64,000 nt of DNA from DASWIG01 sp965371445 (GTDB lineage Bacteria; Acidobacteriota; Thermoanaerobaculia; Multivoradales; J023). Each line of letters opens with the position of its first letter. The stretch's first letter is position 1. The stretch covers positions 83,674 through 147,673 of the forward strand of contig CBDUYN010000002.1 in NCBI GenBank assembly GCA_965371445.1, in the 5' to 3' direction. Positions 27,575-36,331 of this stretch are shown here, piece by piece. The notes below the pieces were generated by a model. The model made no database searches. It was not told the DNA's origin and worked only from the letters and a program-made list of their open reading frames with translations. The translations under genes and the position numbers were made by a program.

Positions 27575-27908
27575 CCCTGAAGGGGCCTCCCAGAAGGACG
27601 GTGTTGCTTGGGCCTTGTACCTCCGGCGGCGGAGTGGAGAGGCTTGCCACCGCGGTCCCTCGGCGCGGTAGAGGCGCTCGAGGGCTTCCTCGCCGGCCTG
27701 CTGGCCGTGGGCACACAGCTCCGCGAGGTGGCGATCGAGGGTGGCGAGGCGCCGGGTGATCTCGCAGAAAAGACGGATCCTCGATGGTCGTGGCGACCTC
27801 AGGTGGCTCTCCGCGGAGACCAGCACCAGCAGATTCTTTGGCGAAGAACCTCTCCAGCGGCCCGACAGGAGGGCGGGGCATCCAGCAGTCGGGATTGCGG
27901 TCTTTCAT
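27545..27908 (-). pseudogene. Frameshifted hypothetical gene
   Basis: One frame gives MKDRNPDCWMPRPPVGPLER then FFAKE; after one base the next frame continues KNLLVLVSAESHLRSPRPSR and a helical stretch FCEITRRLATLDRHLAELCA. The joint is at the AAA in 27838-27846, consistent with a one-base insertion. Family unknown. The right inverted-repeat arm of the neighbouring element overlaps its 3' end. Confidence 0.45.
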
Positions 27909-27990
27909 CTCGGCGATCAGCTCGCCGGCTTCGCCGTCGCCTCTTGTGCTCGGGTGGCAAAGGGCAAGGCCTTGGACCGTCCGTCCGCCC

Positions 27991-28066
27991 GGGGTTGAAA
28001 CCCCGGTGGTCCGGCATGCCGGCTACATTTCAAAGGGCGCCCTTCGGGCTTTGCGGCTGAAGCCGC
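27991..28066. repeat. Cluster of short palindromes
   Basis: Three adjacent hairpins: GGGGTTGAAACCCC (27991-28004), CCGGCATGCCGG (28011-28022) and GCGGCTGAAGCCGC (28053-28066). They look like the intergenic palindromic elements seen also at 27541 and 61101. Confidence 0.7.
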
Positions 28067-28203
28067 GGAAGGGGCCGTGCTCCCCCGCTGGATATACTCC
28101 GCGCCGGGCGGGTCGCCGACGCCAGCGCCTCGACCAGGGCGGCGCCCGGCGGGTTCCGGCATCCGGGTGGCCAGCGCTTGGCTCCGCGTCAAGAGATTTG
28201 GCG

Positions 28204-28357
28204 CACTCCTTCGCCACCCACCTTGCTCGAAGCCGGCTATGACATTCGTACGGTCCAGAAGCTCCTGGGCCACAAAGACGTGAAGACGACCGAATTCTAC
28301 ACCCATGTGCTGTGTCTGGGCGCGGGAGCTGTGCAAAGCCCGGCAGACCGGCTCTGA
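28204..28357 (+). pseudogene. C-terminal remnant of an integron-type tyrosine recombinase
   Basis: Bases 28204-28221 encode HSFATH, then one extra C at 28222 shifts the frame, and 28223-28357 encode LLEAGYDIRTVQKLLGHKDV followed by TTEFYTHVL and a Ser-Pro-Ala-Asp end. This is the box II region of tyrosine recombinases, with HxxR replaced by the frameshift, the GHK triad position and the catalytic Tyr present. The wording HSFATHLLEAGYDIRTVQ and the final SPADRL are characteristic of IntI-like integrases. No upstream catalytic part is found. Confidence 0.8.
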
Positions 28358-28398
28358 GGGGCTGAGGGGGGACCTGCTTGGGGGGGGCCGGTTAATTG

Positions 28399-29036
28399 AT
28401 GCGTGACGATTTCAGCAGATCCACGAAGGAGGCTCTTGCGAAGCGAGTTGGATATCGCTGCTCCAATCCGAATTGCCGAACTGCGACGATCGGTCCGAGG
28501 TCGGATGAACACAAAGCCGTCAACATTGGCGAAGCAGCACATATTACGGCTGCTTCGCCTGGAGGAAAGCGCTACGACGCGTCGTTGACACGACGCTCGT
28601 ATGGCTGCGAGGACCGGAATCTGGTTATGTAGCAATGCGCGACCTCATTGACACGGATGAGCGTCGATTCACACGAGAGGAACTCTTAGCTTGGAGGCGA
28701 AGGGCTGAGGAGTTTGCTCTAGAGTTAATTCGAGGTGGAGAGGCATCAAACGAGTTCGACGAACGTGATCGATTGGTCGCTGAGTTATTCTGGCCGATCC
28801 CCAGTCGATTCATGGCTGTCACCCGATTTATTCTTTTCGAGTTTCGTCAGCTCGGGGAGATTCCGATCGAAATAGATGCTGTTTTTCGCGTCAATCAAGG
28901 CTTGGCTGAGCAACCACGGTTTCACAAGCTCACGGCAGATATCGCTCGGGCTGCCCTAGCGCTTCACAGCATGAACCGACAGACCACTGCTTCGTGGGGG
29001 GTGCCGCGGAGGCACCTCCGCGCCGCCCGGCGGTAG
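28399..29036 (+). pseudogene. Broken HNH-like gene
   Basis: The first 78 codons (RDDFSRSTKEALAKRVGYRC and SNPNCRTATIGP, HKAVNIGEAAHITAASPGG) match the N-terminus of small HNH-type proteins with a Cys-x4-Cys knuckle and AHI motif. The sequence then breaks near 28585-28640: GIWLCSN is readable in one frame and LIDTDERRFTREELLAWRRR in another, so at least two indels occurred. The rest (to 29036) is a helical tail. Base composition is clearly more AT-rich than the surroundings, suggesting foreign origin. Confidence 0.6.
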
Positions 29037-29478
29037 GCGAGCGAGGTCGCAGCACCCAGGCGGCGGGAGCGCGCCCGGCAGCGCCGATGGTCCATGGACA
29101 GAGCGCTTGCCCGTCTCCTCGCCCGGTGGTATCATGAATCCCATGGCCAACACACCCTCACCCCCGACCCTCCAGGCCCCAGGAGCCTCGCCGGGAACCT
29201 CCTATGAGCTTCCCGCTTACGATGCCCCTCGGGCGGAGCCCTCGGCGGCTATCCGGGAGTCTGGACGGTCTCCGGCCAAGAACCGTGCTCCCGCAGAGAG
29301 CGGCGCCGAGATCCGGCCGCCGGGTCGCGGCGCAGGTGCCGGTGCGTCGATGGCGCCGACGTCGTATCAACCGTCTGTAGTGGCAGTGGCGTTGCCTTCG
29401 TCGAACGCCCCGAGATGGTTGAAGGGGGGCGCCCCTGATGGCTGTTCGTTCGTGCGGCGAACGCCGAGGTAGCGTGGC
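29037..29478. other. Gap upstream of the PIN toxin gene
   Basis: About 440 bases with no supported gene; the short open frames here are Arg/Pro/Ser-rich and lack homology to anything I know. A GC-rich palindrome-like segment occurs around 29000-29030. Nothing else seen. Confidence 0.4.
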
Positions 29479-29958
29479 ATGAAGAGAACAGTATATCTCG
29501 ATAGCACAATCCCTAGTTACCTCTTCGACAGAAGAGAGAGTATAAAAAGCTACATCGAGGTGACAAAGAAATGGTGGCAAGAAGAGCGCCCCAACTACCA
29601 CGTCGTCGTCTCAGGTGAGACGGTGGCGGAAACAAGTCGGGGGAATCATCCGTACAAGGCGAATATCCTGGCCTGCGTTGCGGAATTGGACATCTTGCCC
29701 TACGACAAACAGGTAGAACAGATCGTTCAGGTATATTTAGAGAATCAGGTAATGCCACGCAGCTTGACGGGTGATGGCCTTCATCTAGCCTATGCTTCTT
29801 TGTACAAGATGGACTTCCTTTTGACCTGGAATTGCAACCACCTTGCGAACGCTAACAAGAAGAGGCACATCAAGACGATCAACACCCGTTTAGACCTCCT
29901 CACGCCAGAGATCATTACTCCCTTGGAGTTGTTCACAGAGACTGACACGGAGACCTAA
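29479..29958 (+). CDS. PIN-domain ribonuclease toxin
   Basis: 159 residues. YLDSTIPSYLF holds the first acidic residue of the PIN site, ETVAET the second, GDGLHLAYA the third, and TWNCNHLANA closes the site. Family members cleave RNA and are neutralised by a small cognate protein. Here the antitoxin gene follows, not precedes, by 2 bases. AT-richer than the neighbouring genes. Homologous in layout to the pair at 60199-60865. Confidence 0.85.
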   Translation: MKRTVYLDSTIPSYLFDRRESIKSYIEVTKKWWQEERPNYHVVVSGETVAETSRGNHPYKANILACVAELDILPYDKQVEQIVQVYLENQVMPRSLTGDGLHLAYASLYKMDFLLTWNCNHLANANKKRHIKTINTRLDLLTPEIITPLELFTETDTET

Positions 29959-29960
29959 TC

Positions 29961-30134
29961 ATGATCACGAATCACATCCTTGAAGAGAAGAGCCGAGTTC
30001 AGCGCGAATTGGCGAAAGAGGCTGAACATGACGTTCACAAGTACATGGAGAACGTCAACCGCATAGTCAGGGAGACTGAGAAGGAGTACGGCGTTGAGTT
30101 CAAGTACTACTCAGCCAGCAGGGAGACGTCGTAA
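29961..30134 (+). CDS. Small antitoxin partner of the PIN toxin
   Basis: 57 residues, highly charged and helical (LEEKSRVQRELAKEAEHDVH, then KYMENVNRIVRETEKEYG), no DNA-binding motif obvious. It starts 2 bases after the toxin stop (TAATCATG), so the two are co-translated. Similar in size and in the E/K-D-H helix to the partner at 60199-60381, which supports a real gene in spite of its size. Confidence 0.7.
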   Translation: MITNHILEEKSRVQRELAKEAEHDVHKYMENVNRIVRETEKEYGVEFKYYSASRETS

Positions 30135-30445
30135 GATGACAAGAGGAAGAGCCGCAGAACACCTATGAGGCCCCCGTTGTCAATAGCTAGATCTCCCCTA
30201 GCCCGACTTTCTGTGGTCGGTTTTGGCCCGGGAGCTCCGGCGACCGGCGCAACGCCTCGGATCTGCTTGGTTTCACATCGGCGCAAGCCGTCTGCGCCAA
30301 TCACCTATCGGGGCTCAGCCGCCGCGGGTCGCGACGGTGCGGCGATCTTCAGATCGACGCGTCCCAGAAACTATTCTGTGCCCTCATGCCGTCCCATTCA
30401 AAGCGGTGATCTCCCCGGCGCGGCGAACCTCCGCGTTGCCGGGGG
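30135..30445. other. Gap between PIN pair and ParA-like gene
   Basis: About 310 bases. No intact gene, repeat or RNA recognised. It lies at the 3' end of the long minus-strand operon and could contain its terminator, but I see no convincing hairpin with a T-run. Confidence 0.35.
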
Positions 30446-31180
30446 TCAGTTATGCTCGGGCTCGGGGAGGGGCAGACGGAGTCGGCCCGGTTCCGCCGTC
30501 AAGCCCGGAAAGTCCCCCAGCCGGACACGAAGCTCGTCCCAGAGCGCGCGAAGCTCCTCGGCCGCCGGGTTTTTCGACTTGCCGCCCTTCCACTCCGTCA
30601 CTGCGAGCCCCTCGCTCGAGGACATCCGCCACGCCACCCGCGAGTGGATCCGCGTCTCCATCATCTCGATGCCCTGGCCCTCGGTCAGCTCCTGGAGCGC
30701 GTCGAGTGCGTCGCGGGCGATGACGGTTCGCGGCACGACCTGGTTCAAGACGACCCGTACCTCCAGGTCCTCGTTCGTCGCGGCGATCTCGTCGACCACC
30801 GTGAAGACGTCCTCGCTCGCCCAGATGTCATAGGCGCTCGGGGTGACCGGTATGAGGACGAAAGACGCCGCGGCCAGGGCCGAACGAAACGTCGCGTTGT
30901 CGCGCGCCCCGCTGTCGACGATCACCAGGTCGCAATTGCCGGAGAGCTTCGGGATCTCCCGGTGGAGGATGGGTTTCGTCAGCTGGATCACCCGGAAGGC
31001 GGGCCGATCCTCGCTGCGGGTGGCCGCAAAGACCGTGCTCGAGGCCTGCGGGTCGGTGTCGACCAGCATCACCTCCAGGCCGCAGCTCGCCGCTACGACC
31101 GAGAGGTTGGTCGCCAGCGTCGACTTGCCGACACCGCCCTTCGAGTTGGCCACCGAAAGCACTGGACACTTTTTCGCCAT
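30446..31180 (-). CDS. ParA/MinD-like ATPase
   Basis: 244 residues with the deviant Walker A motif KGGVGKST (signature Lys present), LVDTDPQASS (Walker A'), and LVIVDSGARDN (Walker B region). These ATPases position DNA, protein arrays or cargo. It is the last gene of the 21-gene minus-strand run, 3 bases after DinB, with no ParB partner beside it. In this context it may position a protein assembly rather than a replicon. The C-terminal 40 residues are proline/leucine-rich. Confidence 0.85.
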   Translation of the reverse strand: MAKKCPVLSVANSKGGVGKSTLATNLSVVAASCGLEVMLVDTDPQASSTVFAATRSEDRPAFRVIQLTKPILHREIPKLSGNCDLVIVDSGARDNATFRSALAAASFVLIPVTPSAYDIWASEDVFTVVDEIAATNEDLEVRVVLNQVVPRTVIARDALDALQELTEGQGIEMMETRIHSRVAWRMSSSEGLAVTEWKGGKSKNPAAEELRALWDELRVRLGDFPGLTAEPGRLRLPLPEPEHN

Positions 31181-31183
31181 CGA

Positions 31184-31822
31184 TCACTCCTCCGCCGGTA
31201 CCGTCCGCGGGAAGACCTTTTCCGCCAGGATGTCACGGGTCTGCCGCTGATGGCGCCGCTCATGTGCCGCCTGCAGGAGGACGAGCCCCGGGACGGTCGT
31301 CAATCCCATGACCGGGCTGTAGTAGTAGAAACGCCGCAGGTCGACGTCGCCGTGGTCGTGGCGAATCCGGTCGAGCTCGCCCAGGCCGTCCGAGAGATCC
31401 GAGCGCAAAGCCGCGAGCGGGCGTCCGCGGCGCGGCCGAAGGTGCGGCGGCGCCTGGGCCGGAAGGCTCGGATGCTCGAGCACGAAGCGGCGCACCGCCT
31501 GAGGAATCGCCACGTTCCAGAAAAAGAGCGGCACCTCGACGCTGAGACGCACGGGAGCCGGCAGAGCCGCGAGCCGCCCGCCGAGGACCTTGAAGCCGCG
31601 GCAGACGAACGCCCCGCGCTCGCCTCCTTTCGCGAGGAGCGACGCGATCTCCCGAAAGAACATCTCGTCGGAGCGCACCAGGTGGTCGAGCACCTCGGCG
31701 ATCGACCAGCCTCCCGCCTGGGGCACAAAAGCGGCCTGGGCGTCGCTCAAATCGGCGACGAGGTCGAGCGTCTCGCGCCGTACGGCGCGCATCTCGTCGA
31801 TCTCCGGGTAGCGTCGGCTCAC
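31184..31822 (-). CDS. DinB-like four-helix protein
   Basis: 212 residues. DinB/YfiT-type markers are the GGWSIAEVLDHLVRSDEMF helix and the distal HERRHQRQ, which provide the three His ligands of the metal site. Relatives act as thiol-dependent transferases or isomerases (for example maleylpyruvate isomerase). It lies 13 bases after the carotenoid oxygenase and 3 bases before ParA in one transcription unit. Confidence 0.8.
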   Translation of the reverse strand: MSRRYPEIDEMRAVRRETLDLVADLSDAQAAFVPQAGGWSIAEVLDHLVRSDEMFFREIASLLAKGGERGAFVCRGFKVLGGRLAALPAPVRLSVEVPLFFWNVAIPQAVRRFVLEHPSLPAQAPPHLRPRRGRPLAALRSDLSDGLGELDRIRHDHGDVDLRRFYYYSPVMGLTTVPGLVLLQAAHERRHQRQTRDILAEKVFPRTVPAEE

Positions 31823-31835
31823 GGCGACCTCACTT

Positions 31836-33272
31836 TCAGGTTCGCTGCCGGGCCGCCGGGTCGTCGGGGTTGAAGCTGGCGTGGAAGTTGAGCGGTACCG
31901 GGTGCTTGAGCTTCAGCTCCGCCACCGGCCCCTCCGCCACGTGATAGGCATCGAAGACGAGGAAAGAGCTGCGGACGCTCTCGGCGTCGAACTGCTGGCA
32001 GATCACGGCGCCGGCGCCCTGGTCGGCGGGGTCGCCCAGGAAGATCGGCTCGGCGCCGAAATAGCAGCCCCGGGGCGCCCGGTAGAGGTCTTTTTCGCCG
32101 TTCCACTTGAGATGCGCCACCTCGTCGAAGAACTTGCGCCCGGCCGAAGGGGTCGCCGAGATCCCGAGGAGCCAGAGGTCGTCGTAGGTGCGAAGCGAGT
32201 TCCTCAGATCGATCGCCGGAAAGTCCTGCGAAAGCTCGTAGCCGATCGAACGCTCCTCGATCACCTCGAGGCTCTCGAGGTCCAGGATCCGCCGCAGCGG
32301 ACGGCCCACCGGGGCGTCGACGAAAAGCTGCGGCAGGACCTGGTACTGGTCGTAGACCGGCCGGTCGAGCTCGACGACGTCGACGACGAGCTGGCCGCCG
32401 TCCTCGAAGCAGTTGATCAGATGGAGGCTGTAACGGTGGCCGATCGGAATCGTCACGATCGCTTCGCCCGTCTCGCGCGAGACCACGAGCAGCCGCGACC
32501 CGAGCTCGGGCTTCCAGTGGAGGGCCTGCATGACCGAGGTCTGGCCCTCCATCATCTCCTTCATGTCGAGGAGATAGGGGCTCAGGTAAAACGCTACGTG
32601 GTCGGGGCCGAGGATGAAGTCGTGAACCGAGCACGGGAAGTCGAGAGGCAAGCGCTGGCGATAGACGAGCTCTCCGTCGCCCGCGAAGCGGTAGAGGTGC
32701 AGACACGGATGGCGCGCCGCAAACGAGATGCCGAAATTGAACATCTCGCCGGTCGCAAAGTCGAAGCGCGGATGGGCTGAGAGCGGGCTCAGAACGTTTA
32801 ACCTCCCGTCGAAGGTGTGCTCGCCCCGCGTCTCGAGCGTCTCGGGATCGAGCTCCCAGGGCAGGCCCTGCTCGCCGAAGGCGAGGAGGCTGTCTCGCCA
32901 GGCGTAGACGCTGACGTTGACCGGCGACTCGAGCGCGATGCCGCGGCGCAGTCGGTCCTCCTCGAACGCGGTCCCGAAAGTGCGGTAGAGCGAGCGTCCT
33001 TCTTCTTCCTCGTCGACGAACTTTTTTGAACGGACGAAGCGGTTCATGTAATGAACGCCGTCGTCGCGAAAGCGAAGCGACGTCACCATGCCGTCGCCGT
33101 CGAGCCAGTGCTGGTAGCGCATCTCGCCGAGCCCGAAGCGCGACGGACCGTTCAGGTAGTAGGAGCCGCGGACGTAGCCGGGCACCTCGCCGTCGATGAA
33201 TTCGACCTCGTAGGAATCCTCGACAACGTCGAGAGAAAAGGCCCTTTCGAGCCATGGCGCATGGTCTTTCAT
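31836..33272 (-). CDS. Carotenoid cleavage oxygenase family protein
   Basis: 478 residues, RPE65/CCD family. The four Fe(II)-binding His are visible in LSAHPRFD, CSVHDFIL, YSLHLINCFE and LNFHASFN, spread along the protein as in the seven-bladed propeller. RGSYYLNGPSRFGLG is the usual N-terminal blade. It should cleave a conjugated C=C bond of a polyene or stilbene-like substrate with O2. ATG at 33272 overlaps the halogenase-like stop (ATGA). With the CrtI-like enzyme upstream in the same operon, a conjugated intermediate is likely. Confidence 0.9.
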   Translation of the reverse strand: MKDHAPWLERAFSLDVVEDSYEVEFIDGEVPGYVRGSYYLNGPSRFGLGEMRYQHWLDGDGMVTSLRFRDDGVHYMNRFVRSKKFVDEEEEGRSLYRTFGTAFEEDRLRRGIALESPVNVSVYAWRDSLLAFGEQGLPWELDPETLETRGEHTFDGRLNVLSPLSAHPRFDFATGEMFNFGISFAARHPCLHLYRFAGDGELVYRQRLPLDFPCSVHDFILGPDHVAFYLSPYLLDMKEMMEGQTSVMQALHWKPELGSRLLVVSRETGEAIVTIPIGHRYSLHLINCFEDGGQLVVDVVELDRPVYDQYQVLPQLFVDAPVGRPLRRILDLESLEVIEERSIGYELSQDFPAIDLRNSLRTYDDLWLLGISATPSAGRKFFDEVAHLKWNGEKDLYRAPRGCYFGAEPIFLGDPADQGAGAVICQQFDAESVRSSFLVFDAYHVAEGPVAELKLKHPVPLNFHASFNPDDPAARQRT

Positions 33273-35092
33273 CGCCCTGCCTCCTGCGCCGCGGCCGCGG
33301 CCCGGCACGGCTCGACCGAACGCGGCCCGGCCGGGAGCGGCCCGGCCGGGAGCGGCCCGGCCGGGAGCGGCCTGCTACGGAATCGTTCCATGACGAACGG
33401 GTTGAACGACCAGGTGTAGGTCTCGGTCGAATCGGCGTAGCGGGCCTGAAGCGTCCGCATCTCCTCGGGATGAAAGTCGAGGCCACGGAGATCGACCGCC
33501 TCGATCATCGCCCTGTTAGTCACCAGACGGTCGTCGCCGGTGACGACGCTCGCGACGTGGACGTAAACGAAGCGGGCCATTTCCTCGAGGTTCCTGAGCT
33601 GTCCGACGAGGACTTCCTTCGCCTCGTCGACGCTGACGCCGACCTTGTAGAAAGTCTTCTCCGCCTCAGCCAGCGTACCGATTTCGGTGAAGTCGAAATA
33701 AAGCGGCTCCGCGGGCGGCATGCGGTGGCGCTTCTTCCACTGGAAGTAGCCCGAGAGGAGCCTCTGCATCCCATGGTTCATCGGACCGAGCTGAGCGAAG
33801 TGGCGCATGAAGCCGGCCAGGAAACGCCGGTCGGTAAAGAAGTCGTTGATGAAGGGGAAGACGTAGAAGCCGAAGTAGATCGAAAGCTCCCAGGTGTATT
33901 TGAGCGAGAACACCTCCTGGTCGCCCAGGGCGTCGTAGCTGATCGCGTAGGTCGGCAGGTAGGCCTGGTAGACGGCGCGCATCAGCTGCTCGTAGACGAG
34001 GCACTTGCGCTTCAGCCCTTCGGCATCGTCGCTCCCGATCGCATCGACGATCAGGGTGTTATAAATCGAAATCAAGTCCGACCCGGGGCTGTAAAGCGGA
34101 TCGGTGAAGCGGCCGGCCTCGCCGGCCATGGCCCAGCGCGCCGGATGGATCGTCTGCTCGCAGTCGTGGGAGTAGCTTCGGAAGCCGCCGTGGTCGAGAA
34201 CCTTGCGGTTCGGCAGGTCGCGGGCAAAGAGCGGAAAGCGCTCGCAGACCCATTTCGTCGCCTTCTCGACGGAAAAAACGTCGTCGTGGGGCGTCGTCTC
34301 CGGGTCGTAGACGATGCCGAGGCTGGTCTTGCCCTGGAGGGGGATGACCCAGAACCAGAGGCCCTCGTCCATGAAGTGGTTCGTGGCGAGCCAGAAGGGA
34401 AGGTGGCCGAGCGCGGCGCGGCCGCCGCGCTGGCGCATCTCGCGAGGCGTCAAGCCGGTCAGCTTGTCAACGTCGACGAGGCCGTCGACCCACCACCAGA
34501 AAGAGGCGTTGCGGATGTCGTTCTTGCGGCGCAGGTCGAGTTTTTTGGCGAGGGTACGCGCCCGGCCCGTGGTGTCGACGACCCAGGTAGCTTCGACCTC
34601 GCGCGCCTCGCCGGCTTCCTCGTAGCCTATCCGGTGGGGTCCGGAGTCGGCGTCCTCGGCGAGGTCGACGGCGAGCTTCTTGACAGAGAGCGCCAGGGTA
34701 AAGCGTTCCTCGGCGAGGTTTCGCCGCAGGAGCTCCGCCTCGAAGGTGTTGCGGTTCAGCTGATAGCTCGGCACGTTCGAGAACGGCCGGATGAAGGAGT
34801 GTGAGTAGTCCTCGAAACCCTCGTTCGAGCGTCCGGCACTCTTCCAGTAGAAGCGGAGGTTGTACTTCATGAAGTGCTCACGGAAGAGATACTCCTCCAT
34901 GTCGAGGACTTTCGAGAAGTAAAAACCTGCCACCTGGACGCTCGACTCGCCGACTTTCTGCCGGTGAGTCGGGAGCTTCGCGAGCTTCTCCAGCAGCAGG
35001 ACGGACTTTTCGGTCTCCAACGTCAGCTGGCGGGCGAGGGCGAGCCCGGCGAGCCCGCCTCCGAGGATCACAACGTCGTAGTGCTTGGTCAT
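33269..35092 (-). CDS. Flavin-dependent halogenase-like oxidoreductase
   Basis: 607 residues. FAD-binding VVILGGGLAGLALARQL, the family pattern HRQKVGESSVQV, the halogenase signature WxWxIP as WFWVIP, and the C-terminal FAD motif GEAGRFTDPLYSPGSDL are all present. Family members chlorinate or brominate aromatic or carrier-bound substrates, but several act as monooxygenases, so halogenation is inferred. The C-terminus is extended by a Pro-Leu-Pro-Ala-Gly repeat coded by a 15-bp tandem array and an Ala/Arg tail. It overlaps the carotenoid oxygenase start by 4 bases. Confidence 0.85.
   Translation of the reverse strand: MTKHYDVVILGGGLAGLALARQLTLETEKSVLLLEKLAKLPTHRQKVGESSVQVAGFYFSKVLDMEEYLFREHFMKYNLRFYWKSAGRSNEGFEDYSHSFIRPFSNVPSYQLNRNTFEAELLRRNLAEERFTLALSVKKLAVDLAEDADSGPHRIGYEEAGEAREVEATWVVDTTGRARTLAKKLDLRRKNDIRNASFWWWVDGLVDVDKLTGLTPREMRQRGGRAALGHLPFWLATNHFMDEGLWFWVIPLQGKTSLGIVYDPETTPHDDVFSVEKATKWVCERFPLFARDLPNRKVLDHGGFRSYSHDCEQTIHPARWAMAGEAGRFTDPLYSPGSDLISIYNTLIVDAIGSDDAEGLKRKCLVYEQLMRAVYQAYLPTYAISYDALGDQEVFSLKYTWELSIYFGFYVFPFINDFFTDRRFLAGFMRHFAQLGPMNHGMQRLLSGYFQWKKRHRMPPAEPLYFDFTEIGTLAEAEKTFYKVGVSVDEAKEVLVGQLRNLEEMARFVYVHVASVVTGDDRLVTNRAMIEAVDLRGLDFHPEEMRTLQARYADSTETYTWSFNPFVMERFRSRPLPAGPLPAGPLPAGPRSVEPCRAAAAAQEAGR
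33322..33366. repeat. Three tandem 15-bp repeats in the halogenase-like 3' end
   Basis: GCGGCCCGGCCGGGA at 33322-33336, 33337-33351 and 33352-33366, followed by a partial unit. Encodes three Pro-Leu-Pro-Ala-Gly units on the minus strand. Each unit contains the palindrome CCCGGCCGGG. Confidence 0.95.
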
Positions 35093-35113
35093 GTTGTTCT
35101 CGTCGAGGAAAAA

Positions 35114-36331
35114 TCAGCAGAAAGCGGTGGTGCCCTCTCCGTCGTGCTCGTGCTCGTGGGTTTCGGGGATGACGCAACCGTTGGCCACGCAGTCGTGGGC
35201 CACGGTGTTCTGGAAGCCTTCGTCGATCAGCCGCTCCAGCCGCTCCCGGCTCAGGTTGAGGAACCCCAGAGCGCCCGAGAGCCCGTCGGGCGGGAAGTAG
35301 CGGTGGATCGTGACCGTTCGGTAGGACCGTTTCGCCTTGAGGCGCCGGGCGATCGGTCCCGCGGCGCCGACGAAGTCTTTCATCTTCTCCTCCGGGAGAT
35401 CCTCGCCGTGGGCGCTGCGGTGCAACAAGTCGAGGCCCTGGTTGTAGGAGCGGGCGCGCTTGATGTCCCGGTTGACCGCCTCGGCCCAGGCGATGATCTG
35501 TGTCCGGTAGAGCGTGTCGAGCGTCGAGCGCAGCTCGTCGACCGGCATCCTCTTGACGTCGGTGTTCATGTAGATGACGTGCAGGACGTCAGCGCCGGCG
35601 CGGATGGCGGGTTTCAAGGGCGTGTTCATCAAGACCGCGCCGTCGACGTACTTCTGAGCACCGACAGTGGCCATCGGATAAAAGCCCGGGACCGACGAGG
35701 AGGCGCGGATCGCCGCCGGGCCGAGCTTGTCGGTCATGTCGTGCTTGTCAAAGATCCGGAGGTCTCCCAGGATCCAGTTGGTGGCGGCGACGAACAGCTC
35801 CTTTTCCGAGTCGCGGATCTTTCTGAAGTCGATCGATTCGCGAATGATCTGCTCCCAGCCGCTCGCCGAGACGAACGTCGAGAGGTTAAACATCTCGAGG
35901 ACCCTTTCGAGGAACGGATCTTTACCGCTGAGGAGGTTCACGGCCCGCTGCATGCCGTCCCAACCGATCTCGGCGCTGTCGGCGAAAAACCTCGCTCCCG
36001 TCACCAGAGGGTTCGGGTAGTAAGAACGCGGATCGAGGTAGTCCATAGGATTTAGACGAATGCGAAAGCCCGGCGGACGGCCCGGCGGCTGAGCGATTCG
36101 TTCGAGCCAGACTTTCTCGAGATCGCCGACCGAAGCCGCCCCGAGCTCCTCCCAACGAGAGACGAGAAACGACGCGTTGAACGAGCCGATCGAGGTCCCG
36201 GTGAAGACCTCGGGGTCGAGGGGCCGGTCGGTCGTCGGCGCCTTGCCGTTGAGAAGCGCTTTCGCCACCCCGACCTCGTAGGCGCCGTCGGCGCCGCCAC
36301 CTGAAAAGATGACCGCGTGTCTTTGATTCAT
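35114..36331 (-). CDS. Patatin-like phospholipase
   Basis: 405 residues. Oxyanion hole IFSGGGADGAYEVG, nucleophile elbow GTSIG (GxSxG), and the catalytic Asp in YVDGAVLMNTP: the full patatin Ser-Asp dyad. C-terminal tail is His/Cys-rich (CVIPETHEHEHDGEG). The ATG at 36331 overlaps the stop of the upstream gene (ATGA). It may hydrolyse a lipid or release an acyl product in the pathway. No signal peptide. Confidence 0.9.
   Translation of the reverse strand: MNQRHAVIFSGGGADGAYEVGVAKALLNGKAPTTDRPLDPEVFTGTSIGSFNASFLVSRWEELGAASVGDLEKVWLERIAQPPGRPPGFRIRLNPMDYLDPRSYYPNPLVTGARFFADSAEIGWDGMQRAVNLLSGKDPFLERVLEMFNLSTFVSASGWEQIIRESIDFRKIRDSEKELFVAATNWILGDLRIFDKHDMTDKLGPAAIRASSSVPGFYPMATVGAQKYVDGAVLMNTPLKPAIRAGADVLHVIYMNTDVKRMPVDELRSTLDTLYRTQIIAWAEAVNRDIKRARSYNQGLDLLHRSAHGEDLPEEKMKDFVGAAGPIARRLKAKRSYRTVTIHRYFPPDGLSGALGFLNLSRERLERLIDEGFQNTVAHDCVANGCVIPETHEHEHDGEGTTAFC

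Noticed and set aside
28399..28632. Intact 78-residue protein
   Set aside because: Its C-terminus ends in a frameshift; motifs continue in other frames, so it is part of a broken HNH-like gene.
31819..33486. 555-codon minus-strand frame overlapping the carotenoid oxygenase in another frame
   Set aside because: Arg/Pro-rich out-of-frame reading; the 31836-33272 frame carries the iron-binding His residues.
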